Notes under the pieces: generated by a model
Told to the model about the DNA's origin: nothing
Databases searched by the model: none
Seen by the model: only the letters and a program-made list of their open reading frames with translations
Shown here: piece after piece, positions 35,825 through 44,878 of the stretch
Layout: each line of letters starts with the position of its first letter
Position numbering within the stretch: position 1 is the stretch's first letter
Made by a program: the position numbers and the translations under genes
Assembly (NCBI GenBank): GCA_035934995.1
Contig: DASYXI010000009.1
Location: 39,953-103,952, forward strand
From: REEB95 sp035934995
GTDB taxonomy: Bacteria; Pseudomonadota; Alphaproteobacteria; ATCC43930; CGMCC-115725
DNA length: 64,000 bases
Direction: 5' to 3'

Positions 35825-36558
35825 CCGCATCCACGTCGTCATCCGGCGAAACCGACGCGCTCCGCGTTGAAGGGCTGGTCGCGGGATTTGGCGACATCAC
35901 CATCCTGCATGATGTTTCTCTGGCGGTGCCGGCCGGCAAGGTGACGGTGCTGCTGGGCGCCAATGGCGCCGGCAAGACGACACTGTTCCGCGCGATTACC
36001 GGTCTGGTCACACCGCGCGCGGGCAGCGTCAAATTGTTCGGCGACGAGATCGCCGGCCAGGCGCCGCATCTCATCGCCCGCGCCGGTATCGGCCATGTGC
36101 CGAGCGGCCGCGAGCTGTTCCCGCGCATGCCGGTGAGCGCCCATCTCGACCTCGGCGGGCGCCTCTGTCCGCCCGACCAGCGCGCGGCGCTGCGCCAGCG
36201 CGTGCTCGAGCTGTTTCCGGCAATCGCCGAACGCCTGCATCAGGCCGCGGGCACCCTGTCGGGCGGCGAGCAGCAGATGGTGGCCATCGCCCGCGCGCTG
36301 ATGACCAATCCGCGGCTGCTGATGCTCGACGAGCCGTCGGCCGGTCTTGCCCCCAAGGTCGTCCTCTCGGTGTTCGACGCGCTGGGCAAGCTGCTGAACC
36401 AGGGCATGAGCGTGTTGCTGGCCGAGCAAAGCATGACCTTCGGCCTGTCGGTCGCCAGCCGCGCCTACATCATTCGCGAAGGCCGGATCGTGCTGTCGGG
36501 CACGCCCGCCGAGCTCTCGGCCGAACGCAGCGTCGTCCAGGCCTATCTCGGCGCCTAG
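35821..36558 (+). CDS. livF: Branched-chain amino-acid-type ABC transporter ATPase (LivF)
   Basis: A 245-residue ATPase. Walker A is GANGAGKTTLF, signature LSGGEQQMVAIARAL, Walker B LLMLDEPSAGLAP, with AEQSMTFGLSVASRAYII after it. GTG start overlaps the previous stop (GTGA), so it is translationally coupled. The last gene of the operon; its stop shares CTAG with the convergent SDR gene. Confidence 0.92.
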   Translation: MTASTSSSGETDALRVEGLVAGFGDITILHDVSLAVPAGKVTVLLGANGAGKTTLFRAITGLVTPRAGSVKLFGDEIAGQAPHLIARAGIGHVPSGRELFPRMPVSAHLDLGGRLCPPDQRAALRQRVLELFPAIAERLHQAAGTLSGGEQQMVAIARALMTNPRLLMLDEPSAGLAPKVVLSVFDALGKLLNQGMSVLLAEQSMTFGLSVASRAYIIREGRIVLSGTPAELSAERSVVQAYLGA

Positions 36559-37307
36559 AACTGGTAGCGGCGCAGGCCGCCATCGACCGGAATGACCGTG
36601 CCCGTCATGTAACGCGCCAGCGGCGACGCAAGGAATGCCGCCAGCACGGCCAGGTCTTCCGGTTGGCCATATTCCCCGACCGGAATCTCGCGCTCGGCGA
36701 ATTCACGGCGATCTTTCTCCGGATAAAGGCGGAGGATCTGCTCGGAAATGATTCGGCCGGGGGCGATCGAGTTGACCGTGATGCCGTGGCGGCCGACCTC
36801 GCGCGACAGGCCTTTGGCCCAGGCGTGCACGGCCGCCTTGGCGGCGAACGAGGCGTTGATCCGCTCCGGCTCCGACTTGCCGGTGATGTTGATGATGCGG
36901 CCCCATTTCTGGGCGATCATGCCCGGCAGGGTGGCGTGCGTGAGCTGACGCAGACGCGTGAAGTTGAGCGTTAGCGCCTCGTCCCAGACCTGGTCTGGCG
37001 CCTGCCAGTTGATGGGCCGGCTGCCGCCCGCGCTGTTGACCAAAATCTCGATCTTGCCCAAGGCGCGGCCGGCCTCGTCGCAGATGCGTTGCGGCGATTC
37101 CGGCTGCATGACGTCCGCGACCACGATCGCCGGCCGAGTGCCGCCGGCCTTCTCGATCCCGTCGGCAACCTGCTCGAGCAAATCCTTGCGCCGCGCCGCG
37201 ATCGCCAGCCGCGTGCCTTCAGCGGCGAGCCTGACGGCGATGGCCCGGCCGATGCCCATGCTGGCGCCGGTCACCAGCGCGGTGCGTCCTTTCAGCTGCA
37301 AATCCAC
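36555..37307 (-). CDS. SDR-family oxidoreductase lacking the catalytic tyrosine
   Basis: A 250-residue Rossmann short-chain dehydrogenase: cofactor loop TGASMGIG (14-21), NSAGG (91-95), C-terminal GTVIPVDGG. The catalytic YxxxK appears as S153-F-A-A-K157, with serine instead of tyrosine, and the usual catalytic serine region reads NITGKSEP. So it is either an atypical reductase or a binding protein. It lies 9 bp after tcuB and probably belongs to the tcu operon. Confidence 0.85.
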   Translation of the reverse strand: MDLQLKGRTALVTGASMGIGRAIAVRLAAEGTRLAIAARRKDLLEQVADGIEKAGGTRPAIVVADVMQPESPQRICDEAGRALGKIEILVNSAGGSRPINWQAPDQVWDEALTLNFTRLRQLTHATLPGMIAQKWGRIINITGKSEPERINASFAAKAAVHAWAKGLSREVGRHGITVNSIAPGRIISEQILRLYPEKDRREFAEREIPVGEYGQPEDLAVLAAFLASPLARYMTGTVIPVDGGLRRYQF

Positions 37308-37316
37308 ATCGGCCCC

Positions 37317-38435
37317 CTATTCGATGGTGCGTTCGCCCCTCGCCGGCGCGGCCTCGGCGGCAGAGTGCACGAGTGCGCCGAGCCGATAAATGCCGTGCAC
37401 GAACTTGCCGTACGGCAGGACGAGGAACAAGGCGAGGACGAAGCCGAGATGAACCGCCAAAAGGACGCCCATCGCCGCGCCATCGCGCAGCGCAAGCAGC
37501 AGCAGACCGGTCGCCGCCACCGCCGCCAGCAGCAACAGCAATGCGACGTCGGCACCGAGCAATTCGCGAGCACCGGAAACCGGATCACGCACGATTTTGA
37601 GGATCAGCAGGCCGGTCGTTCCGACCAATAGGCCGATGCCGCCAACGGTGCCCAGCACGACCGGAACGCTGAACACCGGATAGGGTGCAACCCAGCCCAA
37701 GACGTGGTGATAGACCGTCGCCACGCAGGTGGCCGCGAAACACGCGACGAAACCGTAAAACATGGCGTGATGGAGCCAGCGCCGAATGCCGGAAAATGAT
37801 TCGTTGCGGTCGTTGCAGCCGAATCCGCCGCCGGACAGATTGCGCAAGGTTGCAGCGGCACCAAGCGCGCGCCGCCACACGCTTAAATTCACGCGCTGCT
37901 TGAGTCCGGCGGCCGTGTCGCGCCAGAACCGCGCGTAACCCATCGCCAGCGCCAGCACCGCATAACCGAAGGTCGCCAGCCCGGCCGCAATCATCACGCC
38001 CAAGGGAATGACGGCGTAGAAAGCGCCCGTGCCGGTGTGCGGCCCATAGACGGCGGAGGGCGCCTGCAATCCCGACGTCAGCAGCAACACACCGGCCAGC
38101 GCGAACGCGACAACCAGCGCGACGATTACGCCGTTGCGCCGGAACAACGCCGCGAGCGAATCCGGCCAGGCATATTCGCGATAGCTCTCGACGCGCAGGC
38201 GCGCGAAGGCTTGCGGCAGGTTGATGTTGAATTCGTGCGGCGGCGCATATTGGCACGCGTAGAAGCAGCCGCGGCAATCGTGGCAGAGGTTAGCGAGGTA
38301 GCTCAAATCGGCATTGGAGAATTCGCGGCGCAGCTCCATGGCCGGAAAGACGGCGCAATAGCCTTCGCAATACCGGCAGGCATTGCAAATCTCCATGTCG
38401 CGCCGCGCTTCGTCGGTGGCATCACCATCGCGCAT
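37317..38435 (-). CDS. tcuB: TcuB/CitB-type iron-sulfur membrane protein
   Basis: About 372 residues. The N-terminal cytoplasmic part has two cysteine clusters, CNACRYCEGYC and CHDCRGCFYAC, for two [4Fe-4S] centres. The rest has about six transmembrane helices. TcuB re-oxidises the FADH2 of tricarballylate dehydrogenase TcuA by passing electrons to the quinone pool. The start overlaps the end of tcuA by 14 bp. Confidence 0.88.
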   Translation of the reverse strand: MRDGDATDEARRDMEICNACRYCEGYCAVFPAMELRREFSNADLSYLANLCHDCRGCFYACQYAPPHEFNINLPQAFARLRVESYREYAWPDSLAALFRRNGVIVALVVAFALAGVLLLTSGLQAPSAVYGPHTGTGAFYAVIPLGVMIAAGLATFGYAVLALAMGYARFWRDTAAGLKQRVNLSVWRRALGAAATLRNLSGGGFGCNDRNESFSGIRRWLHHAMFYGFVACFAATCVATVYHHVLGWVAPYPVFSVPVVLGTVGGIGLLVGTTGLLILKIVRDPVSGARELLGADVALLLLLAAVAATGLLLLALRDGAAMGVLLAVHLGFVLALFLVLPYGKFVHGIYRLGALVHSAAEAAPARGERTIE

Positions 38436-39819
38436 ACGTCGCGGCCTCCCGACCGGCAATGCATCCGAACACGGTGCCGATGGTCATGCCGAAGCCGGCG
38501 AGATAACCGCGCCCCAGGATGTTGCCCGCCATGATCTCGCCGGCAGCGAACAGATTCTTGGCGCGTTCGCCGTTGCGCATGACGACGCGCGCCCGCTCGT
38601 CCACCTTGACGCCGAGATAGGTGAAGGTGATGCCCGGCCGCAGCGGATAAGCGACATAGGGCGGCGCATCGATGCGCTGCGCCCAATGCGATTTGGGCGG
38701 CGCCAGCCCATCGGTGCGACAATCGTCGAGAATCTTGTCGCTGAACCGACCCGGCCGCACCGCCGCGTTGTACGCGCGCACAGTTTCGCCGAGCGTGGCG
38801 CGATCGAGCGCGAGCTTGCCGGCAATTTCATCAATCGTTGCGCCGGTGATCGCCGGATACATCGACGGCATGAACAGAGTCAGCGCCTTCGCGTCGGTGA
38901 TGGCGTAGGCGATCTGGTCGGGCTGCTGCGCGATCAGTCGCCCCCAGATGGCATAGCGCTTAGGCCACAGATCCTCGCCCTCGTCGTAGAAGCGCCGCGC
39001 CTCGCGGTTGACAACGATGCTGAACGGAATCACGTCGAGGCGGGTGACGATGCCGCCGTCGAATTTCGGCGCGCGTGCATCGATCGCCACCGCATGGCAT
39101 TGCGTCGGATCGCCGATCGGCATCACGTCCTGGTCGAGCAGGTTGCGCAGCACCCGGCCTTTCGCATAGGGCGTGCCGCGGATCAGGAAATTGTCGGCGG
39201 CTGCGCCCCAATATTGCCGGAGCCAGTCGATGTTCGCCTGAAAGCCGCCCGCCGCCACGACAACGGTCTTGACGCGGGGGCGCATCGTCCGACCGCCGGA
39301 TTCGATCACCACCGAGTCGACCGCGCCGGCGCGCAGGCGAACGTCCTGCACCTCGGCGTCGTAGACGATCACGACACCAAGCCGCTCGGCCGCGCGGTAA
39401 TAGGCGTTGAGCAAAGCCTTGCCGCCGCCAAGGAAGAATGCATTGGTGCGCGACAGGCTGAGCGTGCCAGTGAGCGACGGCTGGAAGCGAACGCCGCGGC
39501 TTTCCATCCAGGCCAATGCCGGTCCGGAGCTGCGGATCGTCAGCCGCGCCAGTGCTTCGTCGGTTTCGCCGTCGGTAACCCGGCGCAGATCGTCCCAATA
39601 TTCGTCTTCGGCATAGGCTTCCGTCAGCGTCGCGGTCGGCGCGGCGTGCATGATCCGGAAATTGCGCGTGTGCCGGCTGTTGCCGCCGCGGAATGCACGC
39701 GGCGCATGCTCGACCAGCAAGACGCTGGCGCCGGCTTCGCGGGCGGTGATTGCGGCGCACAGCGCGGCATTGCCGCCGCCTGCCACCAGCACATCGTACG
39801 ATCCGGTCAGCTCACTCAT
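38422..39819 (-). CDS. tcuA: FAD-dependent tricarballylate dehydrogenase-like protein (TcuA)
   Basis: A 465-residue flavoprotein of the fumarate-reductase/succinate-dehydrogenase superfamily. Visible: the FAD loop DVLVAGGGNAALCAAITARE, GGNSRHTRNFR, VVVAAGGFQAN and the C-terminal NLFAAGEIMAGN with GRGYLAGFGMTIG. The N-terminal HTRNFR and the paired tcuB support TcuA rather than a general fumarate reductase. Start MSELTGS at 39819. It lies 70 bp after nadC. TcuC (transporter) and TcuR are not present. Confidence 0.88.
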   Translation of the reverse strand: MSELTGSYDVLVAGGGNAALCAAITAREAGASVLLVEHAPRAFRGGNSRHTRNFRIMHAAPTATLTEAYAEDEYWDDLRRVTDGETDEALARLTIRSSGPALAWMESRGVRFQPSLTGTLSLSRTNAFFLGGGKALLNAYYRAAERLGVVIVYDAEVQDVRLRAGAVDSVVIESGGRTMRPRVKTVVVAAGGFQANIDWLRQYWGAAADNFLIRGTPYAKGRVLRNLLDQDVMPIGDPTQCHAVAIDARAPKFDGGIVTRLDVIPFSIVVNREARRFYDEGEDLWPKRYAIWGRLIAQQPDQIAYAITDAKALTLFMPSMYPAITGATIDEIAGKLALDRATLGETVRAYNAAVRPGRFSDKILDDCRTDGLAPPKSHWAQRIDAPPYVAYPLRPGITFTYLGVKVDERARVVMRNGERAKNLFAAGEIMAGNILGRGYLAGFGMTIGTVFGCIAGREAATYARW

Positions 39820-39889
39820 TCGCCCGCGATCAAACGGCGAAAACCGCTTGCACCGCAAGCACTACTGCAAGGTACCGCGGTCGCGCCGG

Positions 39890-40738
39890 CTAGCGCCAAT
39901 CGAGCCCGATGTCGAGCGCCGTGACGCTGTGGGTGAGCCAGCCGCTCGACAACAGGTCGACGCCTGTCGCCGCGACAGCGGGCGCCGTCTCGGGCGTGAT
40001 GCGGCCCGACGCTTCGGTCACCAGCTTGCCGCCGACCAATGCGACGGCCCGGCGCAAATCGTCCGGGCTCATATTGTCGAGCAACACCGCGTCGACCTTG
40101 AGCTTGAGCGCTTCGGCAAGTTGTTCGAGTGTGTCAACTTCGAGCTCGATCTTGACCAGATGGCCGATAGCGGCACGAGCGCGCGCGACGGCCGCCGCGA
40201 CGCTGCCGGCGGCGGCGACATGATTGTCCTTGATCAGCACACCGTCATCGAGACCGAAACGATGGTTGAAACCGCCACCGACACGCACGGCGTATTTCTG
40301 CAAGGCGCGCAAACCCGGCATGGTCTTACGTGTGCATACGAGCCGCGCGCGGTGTCCCTTGATTGACAGGACGATCGCGGCCGCGGCCGACGCGATACCA
40401 CTCAGGTGGCACAGGAAATTGAGCGCCACCCGTTCGGCGGTCAGGATGCCGCGCGTCGGACCAACAATCGTCGCAATGGTTTCGCCGGCGGCAACGGCGC
40501 TGCCGTCCGGCCGCGCGATTTCGACTTTGAGCGCCGGCTCGATCAGCCGAAACGCGATCGCCGCACATTCGAGCCCGGCGACGACGCCCGCCTTGCGCGC
40601 GACCAGCGCCGTCGTCGCCCGCATATCCACGGGCACGATCGCATCCGTCGTGATGTCGCCCGCCCGGCCGAGATCTTCGAGCAGCGCGGCACGCACCAAC
40701 GGTTCGACCATGATTGTCGGCAACGGCGGCACGGTCAT
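39890..40738 (-). CDS. nadC: Nicotinate-nucleotide pyrophosphorylase (QPRTase)
   Basis: A 282-residue enzyme converting quinolinate and PRPP to nicotinate mononucleotide. Landmarks: EDLGRAGDITTDAI, NFLCHLSGIAS, CTRKTMPGLRALQKYAVRVGG, FNHRFGLDDGVLIKDNH, LELEV-type acidic strand and EASGRITPET. Starts 3 bp after the nadB stop. Confidence 0.96.
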   Translation of the reverse strand: MTVPPLPTIMVEPLVRAALLEDLGRAGDITTDAIVPVDMRATTALVARKAGVVAGLECAAIAFRLIEPALKVEIARPDGSAVAAGETIATIVGPTRGILTAERVALNFLCHLSGIASAAAAIVLSIKGHRARLVCTRKTMPGLRALQKYAVRVGGGFNHRFGLDDGVLIKDNHVAAAGSVAAAVARARAAIGHLVKIELEVDTLEQLAEALKLKVDAVLLDNMSPDDLRRAVALVGGKLVTEASGRITPETAPAVAATGVDLLSSGWLTHSVTALDIGLDWR

Positions 40739-40741
40739 CGT

Positions 40742-42286
40742 TCAAGTCCCTACCGCAACGCGCCGATCGCCGACATCCAGCAGGCGGGTGATGTCCGCAA
40801 GCCGCAGCCGCGACCGGCGCGGGCCCGCCGACGAATGGTTTGGAAAGTCGGTCCGGGCATGACTGCCGCGGCTTTCCTCGCGCTGGAGCGCCGCGGCGGC
40901 GACAAACAGGCCGACGAGTGCTGGATCGGCCTCCGGCCCGGGCGCAAAGGCGAGCGACGCCAGGGCGTCGACGGCCGCCGTAAGGCCGTCGCGATCGCGC
41001 AACACGCCGACCCGTTGCGCCATGATCGTGCGAACGCTATCCGCGCGCGCCGCCACCGGTAGCGTCGGCAAGGCGGCCGGGCGCGGCCGCGTCAAACGGG
41101 ACATTGCGCCGGCAACGGATTCAGCGACCGTGCGGCCGACGACGCAGGCCTCAAGCAGCGAGTTGCTGGCCAAACGATTGGCGCCATGCAAACCGGTGGA
41201 CGCGGCCTCACCGACCGCCCACAGGCCGGGAAGCGAGCTCCGCCCTGCCGGATCCACCGCGATGCCGCCCATGTGATAGTGCGCGGCCGCGCGCACCGGG
41301 ATCGGATCGACTGCCGGATCGATATTGCCGGCACGACACGCAGCCGCAATACCGGGAAACCGTTCGGCGAACCGGCTGCCGAGCGCGCGCCGCGCATCGA
41401 GAAACACGCGACGACCGGCAGCGGTTTCCCGCCATACGGCGCGGGCAACGATGTCGCGCGGCTCGAGCTCCGCCCGCGGATAATCGACCATAATCCGATG
41501 GCCGGCCGCGTCGACGAGCAGCGCGCCTTCGCCGCGGACGGCCTCGCTGACGAGCGGCATCGGATCGCGGCCGACCGCCAGCGCCGTCGGGTGGAACTGC
41601 ACGAATTCCATGTCGGCCAGCGCCGCCCCTGCCCGAGCGGCGAGCGCCAAGCCCTGGCCGACGGCAGCGAGCGGATTGGTGGTCTCACGATAAAGCCCGC
41701 CGATCCCGCCCGTAGCAATCACGACCCGTGCGGTCGGCAGCACCACCGGCTTGCCGTCGGCGGCGGCGAGCACGCCCGTGACGGCACCGTCTTCCACGAT
41801 GAGCCGCAGCGCCTCGACGCCTTCGAGCACGGTGATCGACGGCGTCCGCCGGACCGCCGCGATCAGCGCCGCCGTCATTGTCCGCCCGGTGCCGTCGCCC
41901 GCGGCGTGGACAATACGGCGGCGGCCGTGACCGCCTTCGAGCCCGAGCTTGTAGCATCCATCGGACGCGCGATCGAACACGGCACCGAGTTCCAGGAGAC
42001 CGGCCAGCGCCGCCGGACCGGCCGCCGTAATGCGTTCGACGGCATGCGCATCGCACAGCGCGTCGCCGGCGGCAATCGTGTCGGCGGCATGATGCGCCGG
42101 AGTGTCGTCCGCGCCGACCGCAACGGCGATACCGCCCTGCGCCCAGGCACTGGCGCAGCCGGAACCCAGCGGCGCCTTGGCCAAAAGAATGACCGGCTCG
42201 GGCGCAAGGCGCAGCGCCGTCATCAGGCCGGCGATGCCGGCGCCGATCACGACAGGGCAGCCGGCGGCCTGCGCGATCGAATCCAT
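40742..42286 (-). CDS. nadB: L-aspartate oxidase
   Basis: A 514-residue FAD enzyme that makes iminoaspartate. It starts with a dinucleotide-binding loop VVIGAGIAGLMTALRLA, then GSGCASAWAQGGIAVAVG, EGGHGRRRIVHAAGDGTG, EFVQFHPTAL and AAHYHMGGI. All are NadB landmarks. It lies 6 bp after the nadA stop. Confidence 0.96.
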   Translation of the reverse strand: MDSIAQAAGCPVVIGAGIAGLMTALRLAPEPVILLAKAPLGSGCASAWAQGGIAVAVGADDTPAHHAADTIAAGDALCDAHAVERITAAGPAALAGLLELGAVFDRASDGCYKLGLEGGHGRRRIVHAAGDGTGRTMTAALIAAVRRTPSITVLEGVEALRLIVEDGAVTGVLAAADGKPVVLPTARVVIATGGIGGLYRETTNPLAAVGQGLALAARAGAALADMEFVQFHPTALAVGRDPMPLVSEAVRGEGALLVDAAGHRIMVDYPRAELEPRDIVARAVWRETAAGRRVFLDARRALGSRFAERFPGIAAACRAGNIDPAVDPIPVRAAAHYHMGGIAVDPAGRSSLPGLWAVGEAASTGLHGANRLASNSLLEACVVGRTVAESVAGAMSRLTRPRPAALPTLPVAARADSVRTIMAQRVGVLRDRDGLTAAVDALASLAFAPGPEADPALVGLFVAAAALQREESRGSHARTDFPNHSSAGPRRSRLRLADITRLLDVGDRRVAVGT

Positions 42287-42292
42287 CAGGAC

Positions 42293-43264
42293 CTAGACCG
42301 CCAACATGCGCTCGACGGCGCGGCGCGCCGGCGCGGCGACGACCGGATCGATCGTCACCTCGTGCGTCAGGGTTTCGAGCGCCTGCCGGATGTTGGAAAG
42401 CGTAATGCGCTTCATATGCGGACACAGATTGCACGGCCGCACGAACGACGTTTCCGGATGCTCGAGCGCGACGTTGTCGCTCATCGAACATTCGGTCAGC
42501 AGCACGACGCGCGCGGGATGCCGGGTCGCGACGTATTGGGACATGGCCGCTGTCGAGCCGGCGAAATCGGCCGCCGCGACCACGTCTGGCGGGCACTCCG
42601 GATGAGCAAGAACGACGATGTCGGGATGCTGCGCACGGAGCGTTTCAACTTCAGCAGCGGTAAAACGTTCATGCACTTCGCAATGGCCGCGCCAGGCGAC
42701 GATCTCGACATCGGTTTCGGCCGCCACGTTGCGCGCCAGATATTCGTCCGGCAGCATGATGACGCGCGGCACACCCAAGGATTCGACGACACGTTTCGCG
42801 TTCCCGGACGTGCAGCAGATATCGGATTCGGCCTTCACCGCAGCCGAGGTGTTGACATAGGTGACCACCGGCACGCCGGGATAGCGCTCGCGCAACAGCC
42901 GCACGTCGGCCGCCGTAATCGATTCCGCCAGCGAGCAGCCGGCGCGCACGTCCGGTATCAGCACGGTTTTATCGGGATTGAGCAGCTTCGCCGTCTCGGC
43001 CATGAAATGCACGCCGGCCAGCACGATCATCCGCGCCGAGGTCTGGGCGGCTTCGCGTGCGAGCACCAAGCTGTCGCCGGTAATGTCGGCGACGCAGCGA
43101 TAGATCTCGGGGGTCTGGTAATTGTGCGCCAGGATGACGGCGTCGCGTTCGCGCTTCAGCGTCAGAATCGCGGCGATGTCATCGGCGAAGACCGGCCATT
43201 CGATCGGCGGGATGACCGGACGGACACGTTCGTACAGCGATTCCAAGGCGATCGTGTCTGGCAT
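42293..43264 (-). CDS. nadA: Quinolinate synthase
   Basis: A 323-residue iron-sulfur enzyme that condenses iminoaspartate with dihydroxyacetone phosphate. Three [4Fe-4S] cysteine sites are visible: GCSLAES, DICCTSGNA and RPCNLCPHMKRI, with HNYQTPEI at the substrate site. The start MPDTIAL at 43264 is four bases from the operator-like palindrome 43269-43289, which would block its ribosome site or promoter. First gene of nadABC. Confidence 0.96.
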   Translation of the reverse strand: MPDTIALESLYERVRPVIPPIEWPVFADDIAAILTLKRERDAVILAHNYQTPEIYRCVADITGDSLVLAREAAQTSARMIVLAGVHFMAETAKLLNPDKTVLIPDVRAGCSLAESITAADVRLLRERYPGVPVVTYVNTSAAVKAESDICCTSGNAKRVVESLGVPRVIMLPDEYLARNVAAETDVEIVAWRGHCEVHERFTAAEVETLRAQHPDIVVLAHPECPPDVVAAADFAGSTAAMSQYVATRHPARVVLLTECSMSDNVALEHPETSFVRPCNLCPHMKRITLSNIRQALETLTHEVTIDPVVAAPARRAVERMLAV

Positions 43265-43268
43265 TTTA

Positions 43269-43289
43269 TTATGCTCCTGTTGAGCATTT
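43269..43289. promoter_or_regulatory. Operator-like palindrome 1, upstream of nadA
   Basis: TTATGCTCCTGTTGAGCATTT contains the perfect inverted repeat ATGCTC-N5-GAGCAT. It aligns base for base over 21 positions with a second site at 43331 (shared TTATGCT..TG.TTGA.CAT). It lies 4 bp from the nadA start codon. Likely the site of the divergently encoded NAD regulator. Confidence 0.7.
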
Positions 43290-43330
43290 CTAGGCGCTAA
43301 GAAAACAGGCACAAGCGCCCTTTCATCGAC

Positions 43331-43351
43331 TTATGCTATGATTGACCATAA
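43331..43351. promoter_or_regulatory. Operator-like palindrome 2, upstream of the NAD regulator
   Basis: TTATGCTATGATTGACCATAA, with TTATG/CATAA ends, is the second copy of the 21-bp site. It lies 62 bp from site 1, close to six helical turns, and 19 bp before the regulator start codon, suggesting autoregulation together with nadABC control. Confidence 0.65.
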
Positions 43352-43370
43352 TGCCTGTCAAGACGAGACG

Positions 43371-44327
43371 ATGACCACGACCGTGCGGCCTACCGAGCGT
43401 GGTGAGCCGGCGTCGGCGCAAAGCGCGCTGGCCGTCGAGCTGACCGCGGTGATCGTCGCAGTGACGGCCGACGCGCCGCGCGTGCTCACCTTGCGCGACG
43501 GCGAGGCCCTGCCCTCGGGGCCGCTGCAAACGCGCCACCGCACCTTGCAAAGCGGCGTGCGGTCGTGGGTCGAAGACCAGACAGGCCACGCGCTGGGCTA
43601 TGTCGAGCAGCTCTATACGTTCGCCGACCGAGAACGCACGCGCGAGGAAACTGTCGAGCACCGTATTTCGATCAGCTACCTGGGCCTGACGCGCGAGCGC
43701 AGCGACGGCGAGGCGGCGGACTCTGCCTGGCACGATTGGTACCGGTTTTTCCCGTGGGAAGATTGGCGGCCCGGCCAGCCGCGCATGATTGCCGACGCGA
43801 TCCTACCGCGCTTGCGCCACTGGGCGCGCCCAGGTGCCCTGGCGCGCGAAAGACGCGAGCGCATCGACGTCGCGTTCGGTGTCAAGCCGCACGGCTGGAA
43901 CGAGGAACTGGTGCTGCAACGTTATGAACTGCTGTGGGAAGCCGGCCTTGTGCCCGAAGCGCGCGGCCATGCCGGCGCCGCCGACGCGATCGCCGGAACG
44001 CCGATGATGCACGATTACCGACGCATTCTGGCGACCGGCATCGCCCGGTTGCGCACCAAGATCAAATATCGGCCCGTGGTGTTCGAGCTGATGCCGGCGA
44101 GCTTCACGCTGTTCCAGCTTCAGCGCGCGGTCGAGGCGCTCGCCGGCCAGCGGCTGCACAAGCAGAATTTCCGCCGCCTCATCGAACAGCAAGGATTGGT
44201 CGAGGAGACCGGCAAGGTCGCGACCGCGACCGGCGGGCGACCCGCAAAGCTGTTCCGGTTCCGCCGCACCGTGGTGGTCGAGCGCACGGCGGCGGGCTCC
44301 AAGCTGCCACTGCACCGCTCGGCCTGA
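43371..44327 (+). CDS. nadQ: NadQ-type (Nudix-related) NAD-biosynthesis transcriptional regulator
   Basis: A 318-residue protein. The N-terminal part (TAVIVAVTADAPRVLTLRDG, QTRHRTLQSGVRSWVEDQTG, ISYLGLTRE) is a degenerate Nudix-like domain without the catalytic Nudix box. The C-terminal part (FTLFQLQRAVEALAG, KQNFRRLIEQQGLVEETG, GRPAKLFRFR) is a winged helix as in NrtR/NadQ proteins. Divergent from nadABC, with two matched palindromes between them, it is the expected repressor. Start chosen at MTTTVRP; an upstream in-frame codon at 43338 lies within operator 2. Confidence 0.85.
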   Translation: MTTTVRPTERGEPASAQSALAVELTAVIVAVTADAPRVLTLRDGEALPSGPLQTRHRTLQSGVRSWVEDQTGHALGYVEQLYTFADRERTREETVEHRISISYLGLTRERSDGEAADSAWHDWYRFFPWEDWRPGQPRMIADAILPRLRHWARPGALARERRERIDVAFGVKPHGWNEELVLQRYELLWEAGLVPEARGHAGAADAIAGTPMMHDYRRILATGIARLRTKIKYRPVVFELMPASFTLFQLQRAVEALAGQRLHKQNFRRLIEQQGLVEETGKVATATGGRPAKLFRFRRTVVVERTAAGSKLPLHRSA

Positions 44328-44878
44328 CCCGCCCGCTTTAACGGTTTATTAGCCCTAACCGGCCGGACCGCGTTCCGCGGCGGCGCGCGCCGCAATCGCC
44401 GCCGGCGATTAACCATGATCCACGAGGTAAACCGCGGGCAATAACGTCAAATTTACGCTCCGCCGCTTAAGGTTTCCGGCGCGCACGGGATACCTCCTCG
44501 CGCGATGGTCATTACTCTCGACAGCGATAACGACAGCGGCGGTCTCGCGGCCAACGCCGTCGCAACCGGCTCGCTTGCGGCCAAGACGGTGCGCGGCGCA
44601 GCTTCGCGCCGGCGCACTTCGATTGCGCGCGGCTGGCGCGCGCCGTCGGCTGCACCATAGCGGAGGCACCGTATCAGCGCGGCCTGCTGGAGATCGTTCA
44701 GCGCGCCACCGGCGTCGACGCCGCCTCCGTTCCGGTCGCGGGGCCGACAACTTGTTCTGGGCCCTTTTGCAAGCCGCCGATCGGCCGCGTGCAACCAATC
44801 TTTAGCGCGCCTTGCGCGAACCGGCGGCTTATCGCGTCTTTACGGATTAACGCCGCGGACCGTCCGCACCGGCACCCA
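44328..44878. other. 551-bp intergenic stretch with no firmly supported gene
   Basis: No recognisable gene. A 51-codon frame from ATG 44505 to TAG 44660 starts MVITLDSDNDSGG but has no good Shine-Dalgarno. From about 44590 to 44735 a different frame, which is open into the PIG-L gene, has strongly GC-biased third positions and reads like protein (for example HFDCARLARAVGCTIAEAPY). A decayed or frameshifted small gene is possible. Confidence 0.4.
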
